Below are positions 23,690 through 37,425 of a DNA stretch of 64,000 nucleotides, one piece after another. Source of the stretch: Prunella strophiata (Eukaryota > Chordata > Aves > Passeriformes > Prunellidae). Under the pieces are notes generated by a model. The model was not told where the DNA came from. It did not search any database and saw only the letters and a list, made by a program, of their open reading frames with translations. Every line of letters begins with the position of its first letter. Within the stretch, counting starts at the first letter, position 1. The DNA is taken from contig JAZBQD010000014.1 of the NCBI GenBank assembly GCA_036583965.1, forward strand, positions 2,928,191 through 2,992,190. The letters run 5' to 3'. A program made the translations under genes and the position numbers.

Positions 23690-26600
23690 TAATCATCACC
23701 ATCATCATCATCATTATTATTAAAAGGACGAAAAAATAACCCATCATGTGTACGTCTTTATAAAGTTCTTCATTAAAGAACAACAGAGGTTCTTAATTAA
23801 ACAAGAACAAATTAACAAGATTAATTTGATTAATTAATAATTAACAAGAACAAATATGTTCTTATTTAAAGAACAACAAGTACCAGAATGCTATCAAAAG
23901 TTATGTCCTAATGAAAGTAAAGCAGAAGAATCTGCTGGTTTTGAAACATCTGCAGCACCTTGTTTTGTACAGCTGCAGGAACAGCTAGATGAGAAAAGAT
24001 GCTGCATTGTGCACCATGATCACAGAATCATGCAGTTTACTGACTGGTCTCTTTGCACTATAACATGCAACAAGCAAGGAAACTTGCAGCACAGACTTCT
24101 GTGCCTACTTTAAGGAATTTGCAGTTCTTATGTTAAGATGGTATCAGTAAAATAGTAAACATAATGAGGGCTTTTAAATATGAATAGACAAAGCTCTGAT
24201 AACAATCTAGCAGAAAATCCAGTCCTTGGGTATTCCTTTCCTTGAACTTAGAGCAACAAAGGCAAGAGAAAAAACAATGAGTAGCTCAAGAACCAAAATG
24301 CTTCGTAGAAACTCAGTAATTTTTTCCACTGGCATACTTACATTGCTACCAAAATCCAGGGAAAATATTTCACAGATGGGCAGACCTTAATGAGAATCTG
24401 ACAGTGTTATTTTCTCCTATCTCAGCCCAGAATCAGTGCAGGCTTAAAAACCTTTAAATTCCTTTAAATTGTTAAGCAAATTTTCATAGAGGTGATATCC
24501 TATATCAGAGAAATGGCTGTTTTGCCCACACTTTCTCAGTGAAGGGCTCACTGTCATCTGAAAAAACATTACTGTCCAATTATGAGAAACATTCAGCAGA
24601 ACCTTAGTTCTGAAGAGGCAAACGAAAGTTTAATAACTGCCTTCAGTTGGTTTGTTTCTGTTATAAAGTGTACTTCCAAATAGAAACATTTTTGCTAAAT
24701 TTAATGTTAAATGGCACATTCACTGCATTTCACAAAAAAAACCACATGGGAATAAAAATTACTGCACAGGATTCCTACTGTAAAAGTGTTACTAATTACT
24801 CTCTTTATTGAGGAAAGTTTCAACCTGCATTAATGTTCTAATTAATGATATCAATTCTGAATTTTATTGAGAAAACCATTCATATGGTATTAAAGTTGTC
24901 TAATATTTCTGCCAGCTTGAAATGCTTTCCATCCCAGTTACTTTTGAGTTATGTTGCACACACACTGTGTGCTCAGTTTGCTTTTCAGCTCGAATATTTA
25001 TGTTTCAGAAAACAAATAAAGTGAGAGGAGAGCTGTGGAGTGTCACTGGGACACTGTTTGTGCAGAGGAGACACCAAGTGGAGCCTTCCCTGTGGGTGGA
25101 TGCTGATCCCAGCCTGGAATATGGGCAGTGCTTGATGCACCAGCTTTTGTTTTTTCCAGCCACCTTTTGGCAAACCCCAGCAAAGCACAGGCTGCCCAGG
25201 CACAGGGCAACTGGGAGCATTAATTTCTGCCTTCTGCACTCCTGATTCTGCTGGATTTGACACCAGCATCTGTTTCACGTGGTCAAACTATTCCACAAAC
25301 ACTGAAAGATGTAACTGCTGTCCTAAATTCAGTGAAACCACTGAGAGAGAGAAGAGGGGACCATCCCAGCTGTCCTCAGCTCCTCTGTGCCTAACCAGCT
25401 GCCAGTGCTCTCCTGCTGTTTGCTGGGGGAAGACAGCTTCTTCCAATTCATCCCAGCTTAGGCATCTATTTTAGGATGGGATTAATCACTCCTGAAGTGC
25501 CTCTATTTCTTCCTTGATGGTAGAGAGTGTCTAGACAATTAGCTGAAAACGATCACTTAACTTTTGGATAACTAGTTAGGTGACAGGAATCTCATCTGCA
25601 TTTGGTATCAACTGTTCAAACTAAAACCAAGGAGAAAAAATTTGGTAAAAAAAAAAAAAAAAAACCAAAAAAAACCCACACCACCAACACCTCAGACTCC
25701 AAACCAGCTTTTACTCTGAGCTAGTTAATTAATTAGAGTTAGTTAATTCATCAGCCAGAGCATCTCGAGAAATTTCCTGCAGTGAGATTTGTTCTCCTTC
25801 CCCCAAATTCCCTTGAGAACACAGCTCTGCTCCCCTTCCTCCTGCTGCTGCTGCACTTGGGCCTCTCAGAGAAGAAGGATCTAGCCATAGCAAGCCTGGA
25901 TACAAGCACAATCCTGAGCAAATGAGCCAGGAAAAGAATGGATTAAAAACAAACAAAAAAAACCTAATAATGAAATAATTAATAAGCATTTAAGCATTAC
26001 TCCATCAGCTCTGCAAACAGCATAACCAGAATTTTCAGAATATTTAAGAAAAAAAAAAAGTGCCTCTGTGCATTTTTTTAAATCCCAGTATGTATTTCTC
26101 AGCTCCTTCAGGGATGTAAATGTCACTTGAGAGTCGAGCCTTACATTGCCTGGGTTCTTTTTCAATTCCCTACATCTTTCATAGCAATCATAGCTGGAAA
26201 AACAAAAAATTCAAAAGAGGAAAATTAAAAATACAGACAATGTGATAAACGTGGCTATATTCCTTTTAAAAAATACTGAAGCTCTGCTTTTTAGTATGTT
26301 CTATGAAGTTGTGTTTAAAAAAAAACAGAATAAGGACATAATATTGAATTTCACTAAATGAGAAGGGGAAGAGTAAAAGTCATCAAACAAGCAAAAGGAT
26401 TGTTAAAAAAAAGGATTGTAGGAATGTGAAGAATGTTTTAAATGGAGTAGTGGGCCCTAGAGTCTAATATTTCTTAGGAACTATGACAGCTTCATAAAAG
26501 ACAGGATTTATATTTTCTCATGATGAATAGAGTTGAGGAAAGAAATTGATTTCACTTGTAAAAGCTTAGGCTAAAACTAAGAAATTACACAATGTTTATG

Positions 26601-29130
26601 AAACATAAAATGCATTCAGCAAATTTGGAATTAATAGTTTCCATTTCTATTAAACAAATTAACTATTTTTCAAATAAATAAGTCTCTTGATGAGAGTTTT
26701 AAACACTAGGCTGGCAAAGCTTCCATTTGTTGGGGAGCTTTAATTTAATGGAATCAGTTATTAGAAAGTCTGGATTTTACTGAATGGCTTTCACTATTTG
26801 AAAGGTAATATGTTGATACACTGAATAAAATCCTTTTCCTGCAATGCACTCCTGAATATCTTCAGCAGCTGCCACCTTCAGTCTCTAGATTTATGCTGGT
26901 TTTGAGCCAAGGAGCTCATTCACAAACACAGTTTGACAGGTGTGGTGGACTCCTTGCTCCCAGTCCCAAGGCTGGGTAATTTTGTTGTCTGAGTTGCTTA
27001 TCACACAGAAAAGGGACAGCTCTGCAGGGCAATGAGCAAACAGCTGGGCTTAGGAATGGCACATCTCCCTGCTCCACACAGAAAAATGCCTGAAGCCACA
27101 TGCATCCCTCTATGGGATGTGGCAACTTCTGTCCCAATCATCCCACTCTGTTTTTCTGTTATCTCTGTTTTCCCACACTCTGAAAAAACCCCACACTGAA
27201 AAACAAAAAATTTTTGTGGAGCTGCGTAAGGCTCCAGAGCCAGACTCAAACTCAGAGCTGAAATCCACCATTTAAACTAAAGCTTCAGTTTAGGAACAAA
27301 TATCTGGATTCTCTAGTTTTCCTGAGAACTTTAGACAAATTGGTTCCCAGCTACAATTGCTATGAAAAGTATTTCTCCTTTATTAGATTCAGTTAAGAAT
27401 TCTAACTAAAAACCTACCTTAAAATCAAAATGTTAACAAAAAAAAGTCTCCAACTAGGAATCATACAGGCCATGAATGCTAAAAGTCATGCCATCAAAAA
27501 CCCACTAGAGAGAGTGATGATAAAACAATAGTTAAAATTGCTGTTCATTGTGCAAAAAATTATCTCCTTGAATGCTAAAACATCTGAATAAAAAGAACAA
27601 ATTGAAATGCATTTTAATCCTAACAATAGGGCTGACTTGAGTAATGATCATGCCATAAAGTCACTATTTCCTAGAAATGCTTTTAAAAATACAAATTATG
27701 TTTAATTATTCAAATTAAGAATCTTAGATCTGCCCTTACTATAATAGCTTTTTTCCTCTCCCCCTTAAAAGACTCTTTTTGATCCTACATTAGAGACAAT
27801 GAAACTGTTTCTTACAGGCTCTTTCACAATATCCTTAATGTAAATAATTCTAGCACAGGTAAGCTGAGATCTGCTGCAGAACAGCCAGTGACATTTATTA
27901 ATTTGCTTTTCAAAAGGGATTAATACACTGGGATGTATCAAAATAATTGGAGCTGTAATAAATAAGTCATTTCACACGTGAATTTAAATAGCTGGAATCA
28001 ATTTTAGATTAAGTGCTCCTCAACAGGATTACAACAGCATTAAACCCAGAACACGTGCTTTTTGTTATTTACACTCTCAACAGAGGCAGATCAGGTTTTT
28101 TCAGACAGAATCAGGCCTTGTTCATTAAGCAGCCCCTTTGGAAGGAGTCAGAGTGGGACTTGCTTCCACTGGGGGAATTGTGCTGACATTCCAGCAGCCT
28201 GTGATTGATTGTCAGTCCAGCACTGGGGAAGCTGAGCTTAGCTCTCAGATTATGGGGCATTTTAAACATCATTCTTGCATGAGCTCACTGCCTCTGTTGC
28301 ATGTCAAACTAGAAATATAACAGAGAAAAGGATTTTCTATAATTTGTCTATTTGCTTGTTTTACAGAAGGAAGAAAGAAAGGGGTCATGAAACTGGAGGA
28401 GGGGATAAATAATGTTAAGGTTGCAAAACACATTCATTCTTTTTCCATTATCAGTAGGCAACTGGCAGCCTTTTTATTTCCAAAATGTCTGCTGTGCTAT
28501 GGTACAGGAAGGAGAGAGGGAAAATCAATGTATTTTGTGGGGCAGAACATTGTAAGGCAGAATATTCTTTGTCTCGGAGAAAATACAAAAAATCTGAAAA
28601 CTAAAATACAAATCTGAAGCAGCCTGAGATAGCAGGGGATGGTCAAGAGGACCTTCAGAGGAAAGATTACCTCACTGGCTCTGCTCCAAGTACTGCTTCT
28701 GGTTTCAGAACAACCACACAGTGATATTAGAAGCATTGAGGTGGGAAAGGACTAAGATAATCAACTATCAATGCAGCAAGTCCCTGAATGGCACAAGCCA
28801 CATGTGGTTTTGAGCACTTCAGTGCCAGTTCTGTAAGCACAAACACCCTGAGTGAGCCTAACATAGCACAGAACTGATTAAAAAAAATGTGATCTGGACA
28901 TTATTATCTGTTATGTTATTTTGAACAACTGCAAAATAAGTCTCTGCTTCATCCTACTATTATTCCTTTTCATTCCACATCTTAGCAAATATAACTTCTG
29001 TGAATCACCACTCACAGCTGTGAACAGAAATAATTTAAACCCCTACTTTCCCATTTTTTTACATTAAACAATAAGCACTGGAGATGAATGAATGACTCTG
29101 CAGGATGATTTCTATCAACAACACCCTAAG
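23690..29130. other. Gene-free AT-rich intergenic spacer
   Basis: No exons with family resemblance were found on either strand. PYROXD1, the usual vertebrate neighbour of IAPP, was searched for by protein motif and not found. Only short A runs (25649-25666, 26050, 26320) stand out. Confidence 0.45.
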
Positions 29131-29136
29131 CACCAA

Positions 29137-29400
29137 AGAGTCATAGAATATCCTGAGCTGGCAGGGACCCACAAGAATCACCAAACTGCTGCTCCTGGCT
29201 GTGCAGAGAGCAAGAATCCCACCCTGTGCTTGAAAGCTTTGTCCAAATGCTCCAGCAGAAATGCCCCTGGCCAGGGGCTGTGCTGCACAACCTCCCAACA
29301 GCTTCTCCAGAAGGATCACCCCCACCTGGAGGGTTTCCCCTCTCCCTGCAGGGCACAGCTCAGGAGAACCTGAACTTCAAATGCCCTCCTCCCCACATTT
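29137..29400 (-). mobile_element. CR1 LINE 3' fragment
   Basis: The reverse complement of a CR1 tail begins gtcatagaatatcctgagct and continues through ggcagggaccc and the ctccagcagaaatgcccctgg region, typical of the CR1 3' UTR. It is degenerate beyond about 29300. Confidence 0.75.
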
Positions 29401-30014
29401 GGAGGGGGTTTTTTAAGGCACTATTCCTTTCCAGCCTGGCTTTTTGTCCTTTTTTTTTCCTCTCCCCTTCTTGTTTTGGGAAAGTTTGAAGGGAGGAGAG
29501 AATCAGTGAACTAAGCATTGCTTTGAAAACAGCAGAGCACAGAGAGGAAAAAGATAGCAGAATGTTTTCCAAATGTGCACACAGACACAGCTTCACACAG
29601 ACTCTCAGTCCCAAAAACAGCCTGGCCTGCATGTACAGCTCAAGCAGCTGTGCAGAAACAACATAGATTCATCTAGTTGCTGCAGAAACAACATGGGTTC
29701 ATGGAAGAATATAGTGGGTTCATCCTGGCACAAAAGAGTTTTCCAGCACTGAGGCCAAAACCAAAATTTTGAAGAAGAGGGTGAATACATTTTTATTGCT
29801 AAAAAAAAAAAACCTTTTGTGGCCAAAAGTCACAGAGACTTTCAGACTTGTATCAGAGTTTTCAACCTGAATGAATCTGTTCTCTCCTTCAAAAGCACAT
29901 GTACCACAGTTCAGGTTTGATAATTCATTTAGCAAACTGGAGGGCACATATTTCTGGGGTGATTGCTCAGAAAAGTAATAATTATGTTAAGATCACTACC
30001 AAGCCATGCAGAAC

Positions 30015-30175
30015 AAATCACAGAATCATGGGCTACCCTGAGTTGGAAGGGACTCACAAGGATCACTGAAGACTCCTGGACCTCCAACAATCTCACCATG
30101 TGCCCCAAAACATTTTCCAAATGCTTCTTTCTACAAAGCCTGGCTAGAATAAGGAACACTTGTAAACCAGGAAAG
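30015..30175 (-). mobile_element. CR1 LINE 3' fragment
   Basis: cacagaatcatgggctaccc followed by tgagttggaagggactcac matches the same CR1 subfamily tail as the fragment at 29137. The two share the cacaaggatcactgaa-like continuation. Confidence 0.75.
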
Positions 30176-32420
30176 AACTTCCGAGTCAACTTAAAACCCC
30201 AAAGCAGAGTTATTTCAGATCACTTGCATCACTAACAGAAGCAACCCTGACATTTGTGAGAGCAGCAAAAGGGCCCTGGCACTCAGGGCAGTTCCTGCAC
30301 ACCCTGTGTACAACTGTGTGCATGCACAGGGTTAAACACAGCACAGGACAAAACCCTGCAGCTTCAGGCAAACAGGAATTGCCTCTTTGCATTTCATTTG
30401 TGGGAAAACACACTGAAGTTCCCAGTTTCTGCTGACTAACCCAGCATTTGATTTTTTATAATAGTCCAGCCAGAACTAATATTGAAATTTATCTTTTTTG
30501 ACAAATTCTTTTTGCCGAAATTCTCTGTGATGAGTGCCAAAAAAATAAGAATATCAAAAGAGTTTTAAATCAGGACACATGTTATTACCTGCTTTGGGAG
30601 GTGGGGAAGAGTGAGATAAGAAGCATAATTTATTAATATTGTGATCATTGGCCTTGCAGGTAAAGTAGGAAAAAATGGAGGATAGCATGATGCAACTCAT
30701 CAGCAGCCTGGAAAATATGCCAGAGATGTCAGTGAAAATAGCTAAAGTAAAGGGTTGTCTATAGGTGGTAGAGCTAACTTTTGTATTTTTGAGACCAAAA
30801 TGCATCTCGGGGACTCACCAGGCCAAGAAATAACCCTTCTGTCTGACTCTCAGGACTCAAAGAAGAGAAAATGCTTTGGGCAGGTCTTCTACACAGGAAC
30901 TAGTTTCATTCTAGAGGTGAAAAAATCTCATTTTCTTCACTTAATCATCATATTAGGTAACAAGTTTGAATAAAGGCTGCAGGATTTAGCCTACTGCTAC
31001 TAAATACTTACAGAAAGAATCAAGACTGTGCATGTTTTGAGAAATTGTTTTCTTTACCCTCTATTCAGCCTGGCAAGAAAGAGACACGAGTGACATCAAC
31101 CAGTGACCATAAATTTCACTGCTTGTATATTACACTATATTTATTTCTATATCCTGAAAGGGACTGGAGATTGGCTGGGTGACTAATGCTTGGGTTATAA
31201 ATTGCTGAGAGGAGAAAACTAAACATAACTGTGAGCTTCCTCCTCATACAAACACATCTGTCACACTCTAATAATATGAAGTGCAGTTCTAATCAAAACT
31301 GATCTGAACAACTTTTTTAATCCAGATATCTGCATCCAATGCATGTTCACTCACCAAGTAGGACTCTTGAGTTTGCTGGGTTGTACTTCTACAGAATTAA
31401 AGAACTAGAGAACTGGCATAAACCTCTGTGGCATCAGCTTTTCTTGTGTCTCCCATATCCCATAAAATTTCTTTTTTCCCCTCAAAGTTTGCGTAGTATC
31501 TGATCACTGGAATCAAAATATCCATCAAATGAGTTGCCACAGACTGTGAACTTGGTATTTCACATGCTGGGTGCCCCTCTGTGCCTCACAATCTCTCTCT
31601 GAAATATCTGTTTGAAAAATGCCTGGTGTTTCAAGCTGAAAAGGATAAGCTAAAGACCTAAAGAAATTGACCTGCCCCATCATTTTCCATGGTGTTTCAC
31701 CCTCAAACCTATTAAACACTGCTAAATAAACACTGTTAATAAATAAACATTGTTAACTATTTCACTGTGGCTGTAAGCAGGCAAGAATGTAGACACAAAA
31801 GTTACAGTGGTGGTGTGAACATGCTTATAAAGCCATTTTCTCTGGGTAACATGTTTTGCTATCACCAGCAGCTTGGATTGTCAGAGCACAGTGGAATTCT
31901 TCTGTGCAAAGCAGCAAGTCTGGTAGGTGAAATCTGCAGAAGCCTTCAGACTTTTCAAAGCAAAGCTGAGTACCAAAGTCACACACACCACAGATCAGGC
32001 CAATGTGTAAACACAAAGCCAGTCCCAGCAAAGCCCAAGTGCACAAGCACAGGGTAAAGCAGGAATGCTTTGTCCTAGGACATATCACTGAATATCACCC
32101 ATTATCATTCTGTTTAACCCTTTATTGCATCTGCTTGTGTCAGTCACTTACACACTCTTTGAACCTCTGTTGTTTCCCCCCACTTTCTATATAATGCCTT
32201 CACTTTTCAATGCATTAAAGGCCATTGCTGCAGCCACAGAACTCTCCCGTTGCACTTACCCATGCTATGCCAAATAGGTAATAAATAGATATAGGAGAGC
32301 CTTCTCCTGCTGGTATGAGCCCTGCTCTCCTGGCCTGAGAAGTTCTCTGAGCTCATAAGACCTGGCTCAAAAAGAAACCTATCACACCTGAGATAGCTTA
32401 GCTACTCTGAATGGCATAAA
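30176..32420. other. Gene-free spacer
   Basis: AT-rich sequence. No exon, RNA gene or recognisable transposon was seen. Confidence 0.4.
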
Positions 32421-32429
32421 ATTAGCAGG

Positions 32430-33500
32430 ATGGTTTCTGAGGTAGTGCTGGAAACAGAAAAAGATTTATTAAAATATAAAATAATAAAGTTCTTATAGAG
32501 GAAAAAACTGAGTTAGGGGCAAGATGTTTTTGCTCCTGCTAAAACGCACCACAAAATTAATTTGTTGTTGTTCTTTTCTTTTTTTTAGCGAATTACCTAG
32601 GTGGGACTTCTTGCCTCTGTCTAATTGGACAGCCTCAGGTCTGAGGTGAAGCCTAAAAGGTCCCTAAGAGGTGTTCTTGCACTAAATTGGGAGAGAAACC
32701 TTTGGGCTTTGTGCCTTTTTAAGCAGACAGAGAATAATTTAGTTACTCTATTACTCAGAGAGCACACTCCTACACTGGCCCTGCAGCCTCTTGCCCCCAA
32801 ACCCTTCTAGAGACTCAAACCCTTCTAGAGACTCCTGCTATGCTGGAGTCAGCACAAACATGTCACCTGAGATCTGTAAATCAGGCCCAGCACTCTGCAG
32901 CCAGCAGCTGCTGCTGCCCAGGGAATGCAGAGAGAGCAGAGCTGGCCACACTGGCTGCACCCCTGAACAAGCCACACAGCTGAATTCACACACCAGTGAA
33001 ACAGAACCCACAGCAAAGGAGAAACAGCAGCTTTCCAGTGAAGCACAGAGCAGCATCAATTCACACAAATGAGCCTGAGCTGCACAGGGCATGGCTGCTC
33101 TGAGCCTGTGGCATGACCAGAACACAAAAAGTCACTTCTGGTGGGAACCCAGTGCCCTTCTCACCTCCCCACCACCAAAACTGACCCCTGAGCCCCTCCT
33201 ACCTGCACAGCACCAGCTCCTCAGGGGCAAGCCACAGGTGCAGGTGGGCACCACACTCACCCTTGCTGCAGAAGTGGCTGAGGAAGGGCTGCAGCCCCAC
33301 ACTGCCCAGGGAGCTCTTCCCTCCTCCCAGGTCCCCTCTCTCCAGCAGAGGCAGCTCAGTGCTCCAGCTGCTCATCTCTCTTTCAAAGAAAACTTAGGAA
33401 TAAAAGCAGCTGGGGGTCAGGAAGACAGCCAAGTTTGTTTGCCCTTGAAAGGAGGTGGTCACACACTGCAAAAGGCAAAATGCACAGAGAACTCCTAAGG
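32430..33500. other. GC-richer block of unknown origin, possibly an old LTR
   Basis: This block is more GC-rich than its surroundings and contains a 135-codon plus-strand ORF (33091-33498) with biased, low-hydrophobicity composition and no recognisable domain. The text preceding it (aataataaagttcttatag, then cagcctcaggtctgaggtga) has the feel of an LTR with a poly(A) signal. I cannot define ends or a family, so the coding reading is not supported. Confidence 0.2.
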
Positions 33501-34394
33501 AAAGAAATCCACCCTACTATCTCCTCTGGGCATTAGTCAAAAGCTCCACAAGCTGGGCAGCAAGACTCTTTTTAGCAAGGCAAGAGACAAAGTGCACAGA
33601 AAAACTGCTAATTTTTTTATCTTCCACATCTTTTCTAGGCTGCAGCCTTTTTAGGAGGAGGCAGGAAATAATGGCACTATCCTTCAGCATCATATTGAAG
33701 TCCTTTAGGCTCCTCTCTACTCCAGAACAGAAGAAAGTGGAGCAGTTTACAAATGCTAAAGAGGGTTTTTTAGACCAGCTTAGAATTTATTAGCAAGCAG
33801 GAATTTCCTTCCTGCTCACACAATGGCTCCAACCTTGAACAAACTTTTGTGTCACATGGCAGAAAAGAGAAGACAACAGCTGCTCATCCCATCAAGAACC
33901 TCCTGAAGTGCTACTGAGATCAAAAATTGGCACCAAACACTCAAAACACTTTTATGTCAGGTGAGATACATGATACCTGGGAGTGTAACTTTAATTTTAT
34001 ATCAATTACTTTCCTTTTTTCTAAAAACACAAAATACCTTTCATTCAGGCAACATATGTTTGATAGCTTTTGCTGACACCTCTGAATATACTCAGCTTAT
34101 TCCATACTCACATGTGCATTTCAACACTCATAGACATGCAAGGATTGAGAGAACCTCTAAAATTATTTCTATAGCTCATTAACTGAATGAATTTGCTGGA
34201 AAAGACAAGAAACTGCTAGTCACAACTGAATTCTGGAACTGAACAGCCATACAGGGAGTTAATACCACCCCCAAACAAATCTAGCAGAAATACCACCAGC
34301 ATTAGCTAGCCTTCAAACCAGCTCTCCCCATTAACAAGTGACAGGACTGAAGGAAATGGCCTCAAGTTACCCCAAGAAAGGTTTAAATTGGACT
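33501..34394. other. Gene-free spacer
   Basis: No feature was recognised. Confidence 0.4.
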
Positions 34395-34592
34395 AAACCA
34401 AGAAAAGGAAAATTAGGAAAAGTTTCTTCACTAAAAGGGTTGTCAAGCATGAGACCAGGCTGCCCAGGGTTGAGCCACCATCCTTGAAGTGTTTAAAAGA
34501 TATGTCATGTAAAGACAAGGTTTAGTGCTGGGTTAACAGCTGGACTCAAGGGCTTTAAAGGTCTTTTCAAACCTAATTGATTCTAGGCTTCT
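34395..34592 (+). mobile_element. Old CR1 LINE 3' fragment
   Basis: ggctgcccagggttgagcca and the later ggtcttttcaaacctaattg followed by attctagg are diverged CR1 3'-end text in sense orientation. Confidence 0.6.
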
Positions 34593-34924
34593 GCTGCTCC
34601 TGGGGAATGCTTTCAACAGTCAGGTTTATACTCACATTTCCCCAGCTTTCTCCAGTTCTAAGTTCAGCAACCAGCATGGATAACACCCACACAAATGCAC
34701 ATCTGCCCTCTTACTAACCCCACCCAAACACCAGCAGCTCCAGCTGAATTTTGCCCCTGATATGGATTTCTCTCTACATGACTGTTAGTAGGAACTTTAC
34801 AGAACTTTAAAAATGAGGGCTGAGGGCTTTTATAGCCCAAGAGAAGAGATCATAAAGAAAAGCTAAGAGCAACAAAAAATTGAGGACATTTTGCTCCAAC
34901 CCTTCCTTGATAATAAATTCTGCT

Positions 34925-35400
34925 TTACAGAGTCCTAGAATGCTTTGGGTTGGAAGAGACCTTGAAGCTCATCCAGTGCCACCTCTGCCATGGCAGGGAC
35001 ACCTCCCACTGTCCCAGGCTGCTCAGAATCCAGCCTGGCCTTGGGCACTGCCAGGGATCCAGGGGCAGCCACAGCTGCTCTGGGCACCCTGTGCCAGGGC
35101 TCACCACCCTCACAGGGAAGAATTCCTTCCTAATATCCAATCTAAACCCATTTTTAGTCAGTGTGAAGCCATTCCCCCTTGTCCTGTCACTCCAGGCCCT
35201 TGTCAAGAGCCTCTCTCCATCCTTCCTGCAGGCTCCCTTCAGATACTGGAAGGCTGCATTTCTATCACCCCAAAGCCTTCTCCAGGCTGAGCAACCCCAA
35301 TTCTCTCAGCCTTTCCTCACAGGAGAAGTGCTCCATCCCTCTGGTTCCCTTGGTGCCTTCCTCTGGACTTGCTCCTACTTTAGCAGGTACTGTTTCCTCT
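34925..35400 (-). mobile_element. CR1 LINE 3' fragment, about 475 bases
   Basis: The reverse complement of a younger CR1 tail. It begins agagtcctagaatgctttgg, runs through the conserved actgtcccaggctgctcaga and gaattccttcctaatatcca stretches, and ends near ttcctctggacttgctcc. It is the same subfamily as the fragment at 14522 but inverted. ORFs across it are remnants or shadows. Confidence 0.95.
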
Positions 35401-37224
35401 TTTTATCCCCAAAAAAATGAAAAACCTACATGGTGCATCAGCACTCCTGCAACCCATCATTCTGCAGTCACTTGCTGCAATAAATACTCTTTCCTGCCTG
35501 AGATTTGGAGCAGGATTCAGTCACCACATGGGCTGCAGGACAGTAAGAAAATGTTCATTACTGAATGTATTATTATAATGATAATATCATTTATTATTTC
35601 TTATGATGTTTGATCTTCAGTTAGCTTTGAGTAACCTTTTTTCACCAGAGATGCACCTGGAATTGTAAGCCTCCAATCCATACAGTCAACAATAAGCAGT
35701 CACTGGATTTATCCTTTTTTTTTTTTTTTAATACTTTTCAAATGTTCAGAAATAGTATCAGCATATTTCATTTATCAGCAGCACTGTCTGGCTATACAGC
35801 TTATTGCTATACAATATGCTATATGCTTATTTTCTAACACAAACAATTTCAAAAATACTTCTGTGGATGTATGCTGTGGTAAATCACATTCCTAAATTGA
35901 CCTGTACTTAACCTGTGAGGAAACTTTCATCAAATGTGAGTACTTCTTCCTCTGAAAAATGTGATTATTAAGCAAGGGCCTTAGGGTGCCCAACAAAGTC
36001 AACAAGTGTTTTGCTTTTGCTTTAAGCCACACAATTCTCTTATTATTCTCTACACTGAAAAGAACACTGTTTGCTGTGTCAACATAGCAAATGTCCAACA
36101 GTAAATACTGGAGCATATGAAACAGCATTTTTATTTGTCAAAATACTTTTGAGGAGAAAGGCTTGTTTGTGGATGTGAAAAGACCAAGGGACAGTTTCCA
36201 GTTTCTCACTGTTTTTAGGTGATAATTTTAAAGATTACCTAAATAAGGTAAGCACTCTCAGAATCAGGTTGCAAAAGATGTGCTGTTTAACACCTTTGTA
36301 TGTTTTTTAATCATATATTGAAAATAAAGAAATTTTGCAGATCATTTAAAAGCAGAAATCTGTTCCTTGACTTTGTAAACGAAGGTGGCTTGCAGCCAGA
36401 ACTGTGCTGGCTTACATTCCTGACTCAGTCCTTCATTTTTGCCACCAGTAAATCCACAGGCATTCTGGAGAATATTTTCCAAAAATTATAAAAAACAAAT
36501 GCAAAAGTTGTCTGTAACTTGAAAGAGGTTTCATAAATGTGGATTTTTTAAAGTTAATGCCCATATTATTCATACTTACATAAGCCCCCATTTTCAGATC
36601 CAAACAAGGTGATTGTTAAGGTCATGCTTTTTCTGTCAAACAAGATTTTAAAACAAGATGAATACATTTATAATTTCATGAATTCTGCCCAGAAGATAGG
36701 GTCATGCTGACCTTTTCAGAGAAAATATATGACAAATGAGAAAGTTATCCTGATAGCATTGTGCTACTAGAAGAAAATTCATGTTCCAAAAACTTTGATC
36801 AAGTTCAACGTCTGATACACCAGCAGAGTCAAATGATAGGAAAATGAAACACCAAAAGGGACTGATAAAAAAAAGAAAAAAAACATTGCTGAAGTGCTTC
36901 TCTCTCTGCAAATGACAGAGAGAGAAAGAGAGAGAGAGAAAATTTGTTTACTTTGTTAGTTACTGCAAAGCTTTATGACAAATTCATTTAATTTGCAACA
37001 TTCTTTCTTCCACTTCAGTACTATTTACAGACCAGCCTAAGCAGAACTCATCTTAAAATGTCCCACCTCAAAATGTGTTTCCTACAAATGCCAGAGAAAC
37101 ATTCACCATTTTTCTGTACCTCAGACTGGTCAGAGGCTTAAGGCAAGCAATACTCAGCCCTCATTGTGTCAGAATTACAATCCCTGTCCCTCTGCTGTTG
37201 TTCACACAGGAATTGGTAAGGCAC
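35401..37224. other. Gene-free AT-rich spacer
   Basis: A T run lies at 35715-35729 and a short GA repeat at 36915-36941. Nothing else was seen. Confidence 0.45.
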
Positions 37225-37425
37225 TCCCACAAGAGTAGGTTTAGATTAGATATAAGGAGGAAATTCTTCTCTGTGAGGGGTGGCACAGCTGCCCACAGAA
37301 GGCCAGGTGGCATGGGGCTCTGAGGTGTGTGGTTGAGCAAAAAGGTGACCCTGACCATGGCAGGGGGTTGGAACAAGATGAATTTTAAGGTCTCTTCTAA
37401 CCCAAGTTATTCTATCATTCTCAAT
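37225..37425 (+). mobile_element. CR1 LINE 3' fragment with internal loss
   Basis: taggtttagattagatataag followed by gaggaaattcttctctgtga and, at the end, ttaaggtctcttctaacccaa then ttattctatcattctcaat. The middle is shorter than in the 14522 copy, so it carries a deletion. Confidence 0.85.

Noticed and set aside
23136..23783. 215-codon minus-strand ORF over the amylin exon
   Set aside because: Shadow of IAPP exon 3 in GC-rich sequence, with no domain or splice support.
33091..33498. 135-codon plus-strand ORF in a GC-rich block
   Set aside because: No motif and biased composition, with ORFs open on both strands. More likely part of an old repeat.
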